From NCBI GenBank assembly GCA_017394865.1, contig JAFPWT010000006.1:62001-126000 (forward strand): DNA of 64,000 nt. The letters run 5' to 3'. This DNA is from Bacteroidales bacterium (lineage in GTDB: Bacteria; Bacteroidota; Bacteroidia; Bacteroidales; F082). The notes under the pieces were generated by a model that did no database searches, was not told the origin of the DNA, and worked only from the letters and a program-made list of their open reading frames with translations. The position numbers were made by a program, and so were the translations under genes. Shown here in pieces: positions 35,450 through 44,400 of this stretch (its first letter is position 1; the number at the start of each line of letters is the position of its first letter).

Positions 35450-36674
35450 TAATTGCTACGCAGGCATTGTGACCACCGAAGCCGAGGGAGTTGGAGATGG
35501 CAATGTCGAGGTCTACTTTGACAGCTTTGTTAGGCGTATAGTCGAGGTCGCATTCCGGATCGGGCTCGTCGAGGCCGATGGTCGGTGGGATGATGCCCGT
35601 GTTGAGGGCCATCACCGTGGCTACCAACTCGATACCGCCGGCGGCGCCGAGGGCGTGTCCCATCTCTGATTTGGTGGAGCTGATATGGGCACGACGAGCT
35701 TCTTCCTCACCCATCGCGATCTTGATGGCCTTGGTCTCACCGCTGTCGTTCATCGGGGTACCCGTACCGTGAGCGTTGATATACAGCGACTCACCCGCTT
35801 TATAGCCAGCTTGGTCAAGGGCTTGCTTGATGGCCATGCTCTGGGTGGTGCCATCCGGACGCGGGGCAGTGCTATGGTAGGCGTCACAGCTATTGCCATA
35901 GCCACAGACTTCAGCATAGATCTTGGCGCCACGCTGTTTGGCGTGTTCGTATTCTTCAAGGAGCAGAATGCCAGCGCCTTCAGCGATGACAAATCCCGCG
36001 CGATTCTTATTAAACGGCAGGGAGGCTCTCAGCGGATCCTCGGCCTTGGTCAGCGCCTTGCAGTTAGCGAAGCCACCGATGGAGACAGGGTTGATACCCG
36101 CCTCTGAGCCACCAGCGATGATGGCATCGGCATAGCCATGCATGATGGCACGGTAAGCCTCACCGATAGAGTGAGTGCCTGTAGCACAAGCCGTTACGAT
36201 AGGAACACAGGGGCCTTGGGCGTTGTAACGAATAGCGACGCTACCCGAGGCCATATTGCCGATCATGGTGGGGATCATGAGGGGTGATATCCAACGTGCC
36301 CCCTCATCATGGTATCTGATAACGCCATCCATGATGGTGTCGAAGCCACCGATTCCCGAGCCGATATAGACACCTAAACGGCTGGGATCCATCTGCATAT
36401 CCTCGTTGCCTCTCATGGCCTGCGCAGCGGCAGCCATGGCATACACGGCAAAACGGTCGTTACGTTTGACAAAGCCTTTGTCGACACCAGCCTCAATAGG
36501 ATCGAAGTCCTTCAACTCGGCGGCGATCTTCACCGGGAGATCGATGGTGTCGAACGATTTGATTGGGGCAATACCGCACACCCCATTAATTAAATTATTC
36601 CACGTGGTTTCAACGTCGTTGCCTACCGGCGTAACGACACCCAAACCTGTTATGACTACTCTTCTTAATTCCAT
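35433..36674 (-). CDS. fabF: 3-oxoacyl-[ACP] synthase II
   Basis: 413 residues. Catalytic triad Cys163 (TACATGTH), His302 (NAHGTGTP) and His340 (SEMGHALGAAG), essentially at E. coli FabF positions. Condenses malonyl-ACP with acyl-ACP. Its last codons come from a low-complexity repeat, and a similar tract lies just upstream of its start, so the gene is bracketed by repeats inside the fab cluster. Confidence 0.95.
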   Translation of the reverse strand: MELRRVVITGLGVVTPVGNDVETTWNNLINGVCGIAPIKSFDTIDLPVKIAAELKDFDPIEAGVDKGFVKRNDRFAVYAMAAAAQAMRGNEDMQMDPSRLGVYIGSGIGGFDTIMDGVIRYHDEGARWISPLMIPTMIGNMASGSVAIRYNAQGPCVPIVTACATGTHSIGEAYRAIMHGYADAIIAGGSEAGINPVSIGGFANCKALTKAEDPLRASLPFNKNRAGFVIAEGAGILLLEEYEHAKQRGAKIYAEVCGYGNSCDAYHSTAPRPDGTTQSMAIKQALDQAGYKAGESLYINAHGTGTPMNDSGETKAIKIAMGEEEARRAHISSTKSEMGHALGAAGGIELVATVMALNTGIIPPTIGLDEPDPECDLDYTPNKAVKVDLDIAISNSLGFGGHNACVAIRKVRG

Positions 36675-36686
36675 TAAAACTATCCG

Positions 36687-36715
36687 TTTTCAGTTTTCAA
36701 CTTTCAACTTTAACT
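36687..36715. repeat. Heptamer-like repeat upstream of fabF
   Basis: TTTTCAGTTTTCAACTTTCA followed by ACTTTAACT: tandem TTTCAAC-type units in the fabH-fabF gap. Beyond it (36716-36785) is a GC-rich tract with GGAGTTACCTCC and CCCTTCGGGG small hairpins. No gene is seen in it. Confidence 0.5.
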
Positions 36716-36786
36716 CGTTTCACTTCGTTGAGGGCGGAGTTACCTCCCTCCGGTCGGTGAGCCCTTCGGGGTTCGCCGTTCCACTT

Positions 36787-37740
36787 TTAGAACTCCCACT
36801 CCCACCAGCAAGCGGCAGAGACGAATCCAGCGCCGAAAGCACTCATCACGATTTTGTCGCCCTGATGTATCTTATTGTCTCTCAGCATCTCATCAAGCAT
36901 AATCGGAATGCTTGCTGAGGAGGTGTTGCCGTATTTTTCGATCACGGTGGGGTATTTCTCTTCGGGACCGCCCACAATAGTACGGATGCCTTCGATGATA
37001 CGCTTGTTGGCTTGATGAAGCAAGAACCAATTGATGTCGTCAGCAGTGAGGTGGGCACGGTTCAAGATAGTCTGAATGTCCTTGGCCGATTCCGACACAG
37101 CGGTGCGAAACAGTTCCTTGCCTTTCATTACAAGGGGTTGTCCTTTCACGTAAGTGCTCTCGAAAGGTGTGGTCTCCATACCTCTTTCATAGTACAGTAC
37201 GTCGCGGTCGGAGATCATGGTGAGGTTCACATCTTTAAAGGCATTGCCTTCGGTGAGCACCACGGCGCCGGCGCCATCGCCGAACAGCACGCTGCAGTCG
37301 CGTTCATGCCAGTTGCAGTATTTGGTAGGCTCCTCAGCGCAGAGGATCAGGATGTTCTTGGCGTGGCCCGATTTCATCATGCTGTCGGCCAGCATCAAGG
37401 CGTTGACGAATCCGGCGCAAGCCACATTAATATCGAGACCCGCGCAGGTCAGGCCAATGCGTTTCTGGACGATGCAGCTCAGTCCCGGGGTGATATGGCG
37501 GTTGGCCACATTCGAGACCAGGAGGAAGTCAATTTGATCAGGACGGAGACCCGAGGCCTTGATAGCCTTGATCGAGGCGTCCACTGCCAGATCATAGAGA
37601 TCTTCTGTTGATAATAGGTGACGGGTTTTTATTCCGGTACGCGTGGTGATCCACGTGTCGTTGGTATCTAAAAATTTTGCCAAGTCGTCGTTACTGACGG
37701 TCATCGACGGAATGGCGCTTCCAGTTCCAATAATTTTCAT
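36787..37740 (-). CDS. fabH: 3-oxoacyl-[ACP] synthase III
   Basis: 317 residues. Cys108 (NVACAGF), His242 (LLHQANKR) and Asn272 (KYGNTSSAS) form the canonical KAS III triad. Starts fatty acid synthesis by condensing acetyl- or branched acyl-CoA with malonyl-ACP. First gene of the order fabH-fabF-fabZ-acpP-fabG. The 112-bp repeat-filled gap before fabF may weaken co-transcription. Confidence 0.95.
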   Translation of the reverse strand: MKIIGTGSAIPSMTVSNDDLAKFLDTNDTWITTRTGIKTRHLLSTEDLYDLAVDASIKAIKASGLRPDQIDFLLVSNVANRHITPGLSCIVQKRIGLTCAGLDINVACAGFVNALMLADSMMKSGHAKNILILCAEEPTKYCNWHERDCSVLFGDGAGAVVLTEGNAFKDVNLTMISDRDVLYYERGMETTPFESTYVKGQPLVMKGKELFRTAVSESAKDIQTILNRAHLTADDINWFLLHQANKRIIEGIRTIVGGPEEKYPTVIEKYGNTSSASIPIMLDEMLRDNKIHQGDKIVMSAFGAGFVSAACWWEWEF

Positions 37741-37786
37741 AGTCTAAAAAATTTTTTGCTCGTTTTTGAAAAACATAAAAACGATG

Positions 37787-37794
37787 CAAAAGTA
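37787..37794 (-). promoter_or_regulatory. -7 box of the fab cluster promoter
   Basis: Minus strand TACTTTTG, fitting TAnnTTTG, 47 bp upstream of the fabH ATG. Confidence 0.5.
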
Positions 37795-37957
37795 TCTCGA
37801 CTTCACATGTCCTGTTGAAAAAGGTGGTTATTGTGGTTCAAAAGTGGCGAAAAACGCTATTTAGGGGTGAAAATGGTCAAATTTTGGGGTGAAAAATGGG
37901 ATTTTTTTGAAAATAGGGATTTCGAATTGCGGTAAAAACCGTAATTTTGGGGGCGAA

Positions 37958-39070
37958 ATGGGTGATAATTTTTGGACTATATTATGCTTTTCGTTCAACC
38001 TGGTCTACATTGTGACCGCTCTATATGGTTGGTTGTTGAAGCGGTTCTTTGTGCCTGAGGCCTACAGGCATGATGTCAAGGAGTTGTATCCAGCCCGGCG
38101 TTCGGTGGCAGGCTTCTATCTTTTGCAGCTTTTTGAGCTCCCCTATTTAATAAAAGTGTGTCAACCCGAGGCTTTGTTTTACGTGAATGGCGCGGGGTTG
38201 TTGGTCTTTTCGTCGTTCATGCTGGTGATGGTGGAGAACTACTTCTATCAAAAGGGGTACTCCATCCGCAAGCGACTGCTGTTTCTATTTCCGATGTGGG
38301 CCTGTTGGGTAGCCTTGATCATTCCCGTTTTCGAGAAGAGTCTGTTTACGCCTGATTACCAGCTGATTATGACCATCGTGGTGTTGGTGGTGTTTACAGG
38401 ATACATGTTTATGCTTGACCGGTTCCGTCGTCGGTTGATGCGACGTGTGCGAGAGTTGGACGAGGATGAGTATTCCAACGAGGAAGACTTCCCGGTGAAG
38501 TTTGCCAAGAGTGTGCGGTTGTTGCCGCTGGCACTCTGTTTGATGCTGGTCGTCAATTTCCTGCTTAACGATGTCACAGTCAAGATGATACGCGATATCA
38601 TCTTCACGGTAGTTGATGTATGGTTTGCCATTTACACCCTCAATCCGCACCGAAAGCTCAAGCAGATGCCCAAGGAGCTCCAGGTAGAAGAGGTGGAAAA
38701 AGAGGAGGTTCCAACGCATCGCCGAGTCACCGATGAGCAGGCTAAAGAGATGGAAGCCAAAATGTTGGAGTTGATCAAGAGTGAAAAGCTCTATTTGGAG
38801 GATCACTTCACGCTTACCGACCTGGTGAAGCGGATGAACACCAACAAAACCTATCTGAGCGAGGTGATTGCCCATAGTGAGTATGGATCTTTTTACCAGT
38901 TAATCAACACTTTACGCATCGACCATGCCTGTTGGATGTTGGGTGAGGACCCCACCCTCAAGATGGAGCAAGTCGCTTTGGCTTCAGGTTTTTCCTCCGG
39001 CAGTGCTTTTTCCCAGGTCTTCAAACGCATAAAAGGCGTTTCTCCTTCGGAGTATTTGCGAGAAAAATAG
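37958..39070 (+). CDS. Membrane-anchored AraC-type transcriptional regulator
   Basis: 370 residues from ATG 37958; an upstream GTG at 37889 gives 23 extra residues with no support. About six hydrophobic segments occupy the first 215 residues, followed by a charged linker (VEEVEKEEVPTHRR). The C-terminal HTH_18 domain (about 275-370) has FTLTDLVKRMNTNKTYLSEVI and VALASGFSSGSAFSQVFKR with ending GVSPSEYLREK. A one-component membrane regulator common in Bacteroidales; targets unknown. Divergent from the fab cluster. Confidence 0.85.
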   Translation: MGDNFWTILCFSFNLVYIVTALYGWLLKRFFVPEAYRHDVKELYPARRSVAGFYLLQLFELPYLIKVCQPEALFYVNGAGLLVFSSFMLVMVENYFYQKGYSIRKRLLFLFPMWACWVALIIPVFEKSLFTPDYQLIMTIVVLVVFTGYMFMLDRFRRRLMRRVRELDEDEYSNEEDFPVKFAKSVRLLPLALCLMLVVNFLLNDVTVKMIRDIIFTVVDVWFAIYTLNPHRKLKQMPKELQVEEVEKEEVPTHRRVTDEQAKEMEAKMLELIKSEKLYLEDHFTLTDLVKRMNTNKTYLSEVIAHSEYGSFYQLINTLRIDHACWMLGEDPTLKMEQVALASGFSSGSAFSQVFKRIKGVSPSEYLREK

Positions 39071-39091
39071 CAATTCGTTGTAAATCAGTGA

Positions 39092-39123
39092 TTTTATTCT
39101 GCGTCAATTGACGCAGAATAAAA
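39092..39123. repeat. 32-bp perfect palindrome
   Basis: TTTTATTCTGCGTCAA followed by its exact reverse complement, 22 bp after the AraC-type gene. It could serve as terminator, operator or recombination site. Confidence 0.85.
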
Positions 39124-39151
39124 CGATTTTGGCGGAGAATAAAACGATTTT
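39113..39151. repeat. Direct repeats of an AGAATAAAACGATTTTG motif
   Basis: Two near-identical units (39115-39131 and 39135-39151) and a decayed third follow the palindrome's right arm. An inverted partial copy (AATCGTTTTATTTTTCC) lies at 39872-39888, beyond the mini-gene. Confidence 0.7.
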
Positions 39152-39216
39152 GACTTAGCATAAAGAAAAAGCCGTTTTGATTTTGGATTTTTGCCACCTA
39201 TTTTAAAAAGAAAAGT

Positions 39217-39870
39217 ATGACAACTATTCAGATCATTGGAATCGTCGTAGTGGCCTTGTTGGGCCTCTACGTGTTTTATTGCATTTACGATCTTGAGAAA
39301 TTCAACAAGAAGAAAGACCGTCATACCAAGAACAAAGTCTTCGCTGTACTGCTGACCATCGCGGCGCTCTTCGCGGGGCAACAGGCTTTCGCCAACATCT
39401 ACATCCCACAGAACAATAAGGAATATGCCATCGCCTACGCCGGCAACCAAACCGAAATGCCGCTGAACTTCAAGGCTGTTACGAATGGTTCTTATACCTT
39501 AACGGTGAATCCTGAGGACTTGGAGATGAACTATCTCCACCTGATTGATCACTTGACGGGTGCCGATATCAACCTGCTGGTCACCCCGAGTTACACCTTC
39601 ACAGCCAAGACCACCGACTACGCCTCACGCTTCAAGCTGGTGTTCAACGGCAATAGCGCTGAAGGCAACGACGACTTCGCTTTCATCGATGGCAACGGTA
39701 ATATCATCGTCAATGGTTCCGGAATGGGTCAAATCATCGACATGATGGGGCGCGTCATTACGAACGTAGAGACGTCATATGTCTCCACAAACGGCATGGC
39801 ACCTGGTGTTTATGTGTTACGTTTGATCAACGGAGAAAATGTAAAGACACAGAAGATCGTCATTAAATAA
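39217..39870 (+). CDS. Mini surface protein: membrane segments fused to the giants' C-terminal T9SS module
   Basis: 217 residues. A first TM segment (about 5-22) and a Lys-rich stretch (DLEKFNKKKDRHTKNK) precede a second hydrophobic, signal-peptide-like segment ending GQQAFA (about 40-58). From residue 60 the protein matches only the last 150 or so residues of the three giant proteins (NKEYAIAY, YLHLIDHLTGADINLL, YASRFKLVF, GVYVLRLINGENVKTQKIVIK). All passenger domains are absent. It may be a deletion product still coding for an exported sorting module. A degenerate palindromic repeat lies in frame at 39766. Confidence 0.75.
   Translation: MTTIQIIGIVVVALLGLYVFYCIYDLEKFNKKKDRHTKNKVFAVLLTIAALFAGQQAFANIYIPQNNKEYAIAYAGNQTEMPLNFKAVTNGSYTLTVNPEDLEMNYLHLIDHLTGADINLLVTPSYTFTAKTTDYASRFKLVFNGNSAEGNDDFAFIDGNGNIIVNGSGMGQIIDMMGRVITNVETSYVSTNGMAPGVYVLRLINGENVKTQKIVIK
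39766..39788. repeat. Degenerate in-frame copy of the palindromic repeat
   Basis: GTAGAGAC and GTCTCCAC arms separated by 7 bp, inside the sorting domain of the mini-gene (translated VETSYVST). Same codon context as the perfect copy at 54353. Confidence 0.6.
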
Positions 39871-39905
39871 TAATCGTTTTATTTTTCCAAAATAAGGTTA
39901 TTTTA

Positions 39906-39913
39906 TATCTTTG
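39906..39913 (+). promoter_or_regulatory. -7 box of the first ATPase gene
   Basis: TATCTTTG, 21 bp upstream of ATG 39935. It excludes the TTG start at 39911. Confidence 0.65.
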
Positions 39914-39934
39914 CGGAAATTTAAACGCAGTTTT

Positions 39935-41380
39935 ATGAGTAGAATCATCGGTAGAAAACAGGAAATAGAAGAGCTTCAAGAGCTTTACCGTAGCGGTAAG
40001 GCAGAGTTTGTGGCTGTGTATGGTCGCCGTCGTGTGGGCAAGACCTATCTCATCGACGAGACCTTAGGTGACCACATCACTTTCAGACATGCTGGACTGT
40101 CGCCTGTCGACGACAACAATAAGCAGAATTTGATGAAAGACCAGTTGCAGCATTTCTATCACTCGCTGTTGTCACATGGTATGAAAAAAAGCCACCAGCC
40201 CACATCGTGGTTGGAAGCCTTCTATATGCTACAGGTGCATCTTCAAAATATCGACGATGGTTCCAGACAGGTGGTGTTCATCGACGAATTGCCCTGGATG
40301 GACACACCTCGCTCCAAGTTCATCATGGCTTTGGAAGGCTTTTGGAACGGCTGGGCCTGTCATCGCCACAACCTGATGCTGGTGGTCTGCGGCAGCGCCA
40401 ACTCCTGGATGCTCGACAATCTGGTGAACAACCACGGTGGACTCTATGGCCGTGTCACCTACGAAATCAAGCTTTCTCCCTTCACGCTCAAAGAGTGTGA
40501 GGCCTATTTCAAGAGCCTGGACATCAAACTGTCGCGATACGACATTGTTCAGAGTTATATGATGCTTGGCGGTATTCCCTTTTATCTGAACTATTTCAAA
40601 CGCGGTCTCAGCCTGGCCCAGAATATCGACCATCTGTTTTTTGCTCCCAATGCAAAATTGCGCAACGAATATGACCGCCTCTTTGCCTCGGTCTTCAGCA
40701 ATCCCGAGGACATGAAGCGAATTGTGAAACTGTTGAGTACCCGGCATTCAGGCTATACCCGCCAGGAGATTCTGGCGAAGACGGGCATGGACAGCAGCGG
40801 AGCAGCCACCAAGATGCTCAACGCATTGCAAACCAGCAACTTTATATTGAAGTATCTGCCTTTTGGCAAGGGAAAACGAGAGGAAGCCTATAAACTGACA
40901 GACCCTTTCTGCCTGTTTTATCTCCGTTGGGTAGAAGGTCATGATCATCTGAATCCCGACTTTTGGATGCTCAACATGACTTCGCAGCCAGTGATTAGTT
41001 GGCGGGGCATTGCCTTCGAAGAGGTGTGCCTGACGCATATCCCGCAGATCAAGGCTGCACTGGGTGTTTCTGGTGTTTCATCCGAGCAGTCGGCATGGGC
41101 AGTGAAGGGCGATGACGATACGGAAGGCACTCAAATCGACTTGCTTATCAATCGCAAGGACAATGTTGTCAACCTTTGCGAAATGAAGTTCTACGGAGAT
41201 ACCTTCTCGGTTACGAAAGCCTACGATCGCAAGCTGGCTCACCGCCAGATTTTGCTCTCCGAGATGGTTAACCGCCGCACAGTCATTCATCCGGTACTGA
41301 TCACCACCTATGGATTAACCTACAATGAATATAGCGGAGTTTTCATGCACATATTGACGCTGGACGATTTATTCCAATAA
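39935..41380 (+). CDS. Archaeal-type ATPase with C-terminal DUF234-like nuclease-fold domain
   Basis: 481 residues from ATG 39935. Walker A GRRRVGKT (30-37), Walker B VVFIDELPW, and a winged-helix region (STRHSGYTRQEILAKTG) match ATPase_2 (PF01637). The C-terminal region (about 330-480) resembles DUF234 with a PD-(D/E)XK-like site: QIDLL...CEMKF. Function unknown; such ATPases are abundant in Bacteroidota and archaea. The first giant surface gene follows with its likely ATG 42 bp downstream, suggesting co-transcription. Confidence 0.85.
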   Translation: MSRIIGRKQEIEELQELYRSGKAEFVAVYGRRRVGKTYLIDETLGDHITFRHAGLSPVDDNNKQNLMKDQLQHFYHSLLSHGMKKSHQPTSWLEAFYMLQVHLQNIDDGSRQVVFIDELPWMDTPRSKFIMALEGFWNGWACHRHNLMLVVCGSANSWMLDNLVNNHGGLYGRVTYEIKLSPFTLKECEAYFKSLDIKLSRYDIVQSYMMLGGIPFYLNYFKRGLSLAQNIDHLFFAPNAKLRNEYDRLFASVFSNPEDMKRIVKLLSTRHSGYTRQEILAKTGMDSSGAATKMLNALQTSNFILKYLPFGKGKREEAYKLTDPFCLFYLRWVEGHDHLNPDFWMLNMTSQPVISWRGIAFEEVCLTHIPQIKAALGVSGVSSEQSAWAVKGDDDTEGTQIDLLINRKDNVVNLCEMKFYGDTFSVTKAYDRKLAHRQILLSEMVNRRTVIHPVLITTYGLTYNEYSGVFMHILTLDDLFQ

Positions 41381-41422
41381 GATACCATGATAGATAAATA
41401 TAAACAAATAACAACAGATACA

Positions 41423-44400
41423 ATGAAGCAAACCAAACTCAACATCATTTCGGCATTGCTGTTTGTGGCGGCAATGGCCATTGAGACCAGTGCCTGGGCG
41501 CAGGACTTCTCCATCGAAGCGACGTACAACAGCAGCACACACAAGACCCTGTTCACCATCGAGCGCAGCGGCAGCAGTCTGCCACAGCAGACCATCAAAT
41601 ACCGTACGGTGAACCTCTCGGCATACGCGGGAGTGCATTACACCGCAGTGAGCAACACCTATACCTTCCCTGAAAACATTACTAGCGTGCAGGTAGAGGT
41701 TAGCGAATACTCTACAAGCAGCAATGCCTTCCAATTCCAGAATGGCACCACCCGCAGCTACCGCTTCGAGGTACTCGACGTCAACGGCTTCCAGCTGGCA
41801 TACAAGGATCGCAGCATGACCACGGGTACTAGTGTGCCTTCCTCTGGTGCATACAATGTGAAGGACGTGACCATTTATTCGGACGAATACTGGGCTGATG
41901 ACGGAGGTTACGATGATAACGGTTTCAAGTCGGTGTTAAGTTCTCATTATTTCAACAATGCCGCACCTAAGGAATACTTCCAGTTGGTCGGTGCTGAGTT
42001 GCGCATGACCTTAACCATGCAAGCCAAAGAAGAGGACGACGCATACCAATATCTGCAAATCCTATTCAACGACACCGTTAACTGTGACAATAGGAATAAA
42101 TGTGACAATGGCGATCCTGGAAACCAAGTACGCTCAATTTACATGGCTGGCTTTGAGATAAAAAGCGGTGTAACGTATAGCACATATAAAAGCTACACCT
42201 TCCCCGTCATCTCTGCTGGCAATAACGAAGGTGCTAGCAATCCTTGGGGATACGGCAGCGACTTTCCTCTTGATTTACAAAAATTCAACACCCAAACCGT
42301 CATCAACTTTCGCGCCGATGATGGGCGTCTCATTCTCCCGCTGGCGAATTTCAACAAGCTCGTACTTCGCTTGAACGCCTCCGGCAGCAGCGGCAGCGAC
42401 AAATGGTGGGCCAAGAATGTCGTCGCTCACATCCAGGCTGTAGAGGCAAACAAGCCGACGCTCATCAACGGCACCGACGGCATCACCGTCTCAGCTGGCC
42501 CTTACGTCAAAGGCAACACCTTCTATATCAGCGTGCCGTTTAGCGAGATTGTGCATGTTTCAGGAGGATCCAAACAGTTGAACACCTCCTGGGGCAACGT
42601 TACCTACGTGTCGGGCGACTACACCAATGTAATTACCTTCGAAGGTACCATCAATACAACAGCAGGTACCACCTTGGCAATAACCGGCATCAATAATTGT
42701 ATGTTTAACGACTTGGCAGGTAACTACGATAACTTCAGTACCAGCAGCTTCAACAAGACCTTCAATGGCGTCACCTGCACTGAGAGCTACACCCTCGAAG
42801 CCGCCAACACCGAATTCACAGGTCTAGCTGATGAGTATGTGCTTAGCAACAATGGTCCCATCCAGCCGCACCCAACGGTGTATTTCTATAAAGGTAAGAA
42901 GGAGAGTGCCAACAAGGTGCAACTCACCGAAAACACTAACTACACCTTGTCGTGGGCCAACAACAATACTGCGGGCAACGGAAGAGTCACTGCCACAGGA
43001 ACGGGTATCTACACTGGTTCTGCCAGCACCACCTTCCCCATCCGCTGGAGCACCTACACCGTCAGTTTCCATGAAAACGGAAGCACAGCCATACCTGCCA
43101 CGGGAACAATGAGCGATCAAGCCTTCCAATATGGTGTGGCGCAGAACCTCACCGCCAACGCCTTCAGCCGTGAGGGCTTCACCTTTGCCGGATGGAACAC
43201 TGAACCTGATGGCAACGGCACCGCCTACAGCAATGAACAGTCGCTTCTCAGACTCACCCCCACTGACGGCGCCGTCATAGACCTCTACGCACAGTGGGCC
43301 CTCATTCCTTGGACAGGCAGCGGCGACAACGCCAACGACCCTTACATTATTCTATACGCCAGCCAACTCGACCTGTTGGCAACCAACGTGAACAGCGGCA
43401 ACAACTACAGCGGCAAGTTCTTCAAGTTGGACGCCGACATCACCTACGCCCACACCACCCTCTGGAACGATGCCACCAGCACCGAGAACAACTATACCGC
43501 TATTGGTACTTCAACCAATAATTTCAGAGGCACCTTCGACGGCGACAACCATACCATCAGCGGCATCCGTATCTACAATACCGATGATAATCAAGGTCTT
43601 TTCGGCTATGCCGATTATGCTACCATCAAAAACGTCATTCTCACCGACGCCCGTATCACGTGCTACAATGATGTCGGTGGCATAGCAGGCTATATCGATT
43701 ACGCCACCACCATTCAAAGCTGTCTTGTCAGCAATGCAGCCATCACAGGTAATAATAAAGTCGGTGCTGTTGTGGGCTTTAAATATAGTAGCACCGATCA
43801 TCTTATCTACAACTACTACCTTGGCTGCATTGTCAAAAAAGGCAGCACCACTTACTATACAGGTATTGGCCTTGGTCAACCACAGGGTGACTATGTAAAC
43901 GAGGTGGCAAGTCTCCACACCCTCAGCCTAAGTGATAATATCACCGCCAGCGGCGAGAGCGTCGTGATTGACAACGTCACCTACTACGCTCACCTGAGCA
44001 CCATCACCTTGGGCTATACCGGCGCAGTGGACGCTGGCTATAACGTAAACTACCAATACAACGACGGCACGGCCCACGCGGTGGTGGGCAACACCTTCAA
44101 GATGCCTGGAGCCGATGTCACTGTGAGCAGCACCTTCACCGATGTGTGGGGCATCGCTGACGGCGCCGACGGTTCACAGGAGCATCCCTATATCATCTCC
44201 GACACCACCGGCCTCAACGTATTGGCCCAATGCGTGAACGGCACCCATGGCCACACCGCCAACAGTTTCAACGGCAAGTTCTTCAAGCTGGGCGCCGATA
44301 TCACCTACAGCCACACCACCGACTGGGACGATGCCACCAGCACCGAGAACAACTACACTGCTATCGGCAATGGTTCACATTTCTTCCGCGGCACCTTCGA

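Noticed and set aside
36716-36785. Small gene between fabH and fabF
   Set aside because: An open frame exists but the DNA is repeat-like with small hairpins, and no start or ribosome-binding context supports translation.
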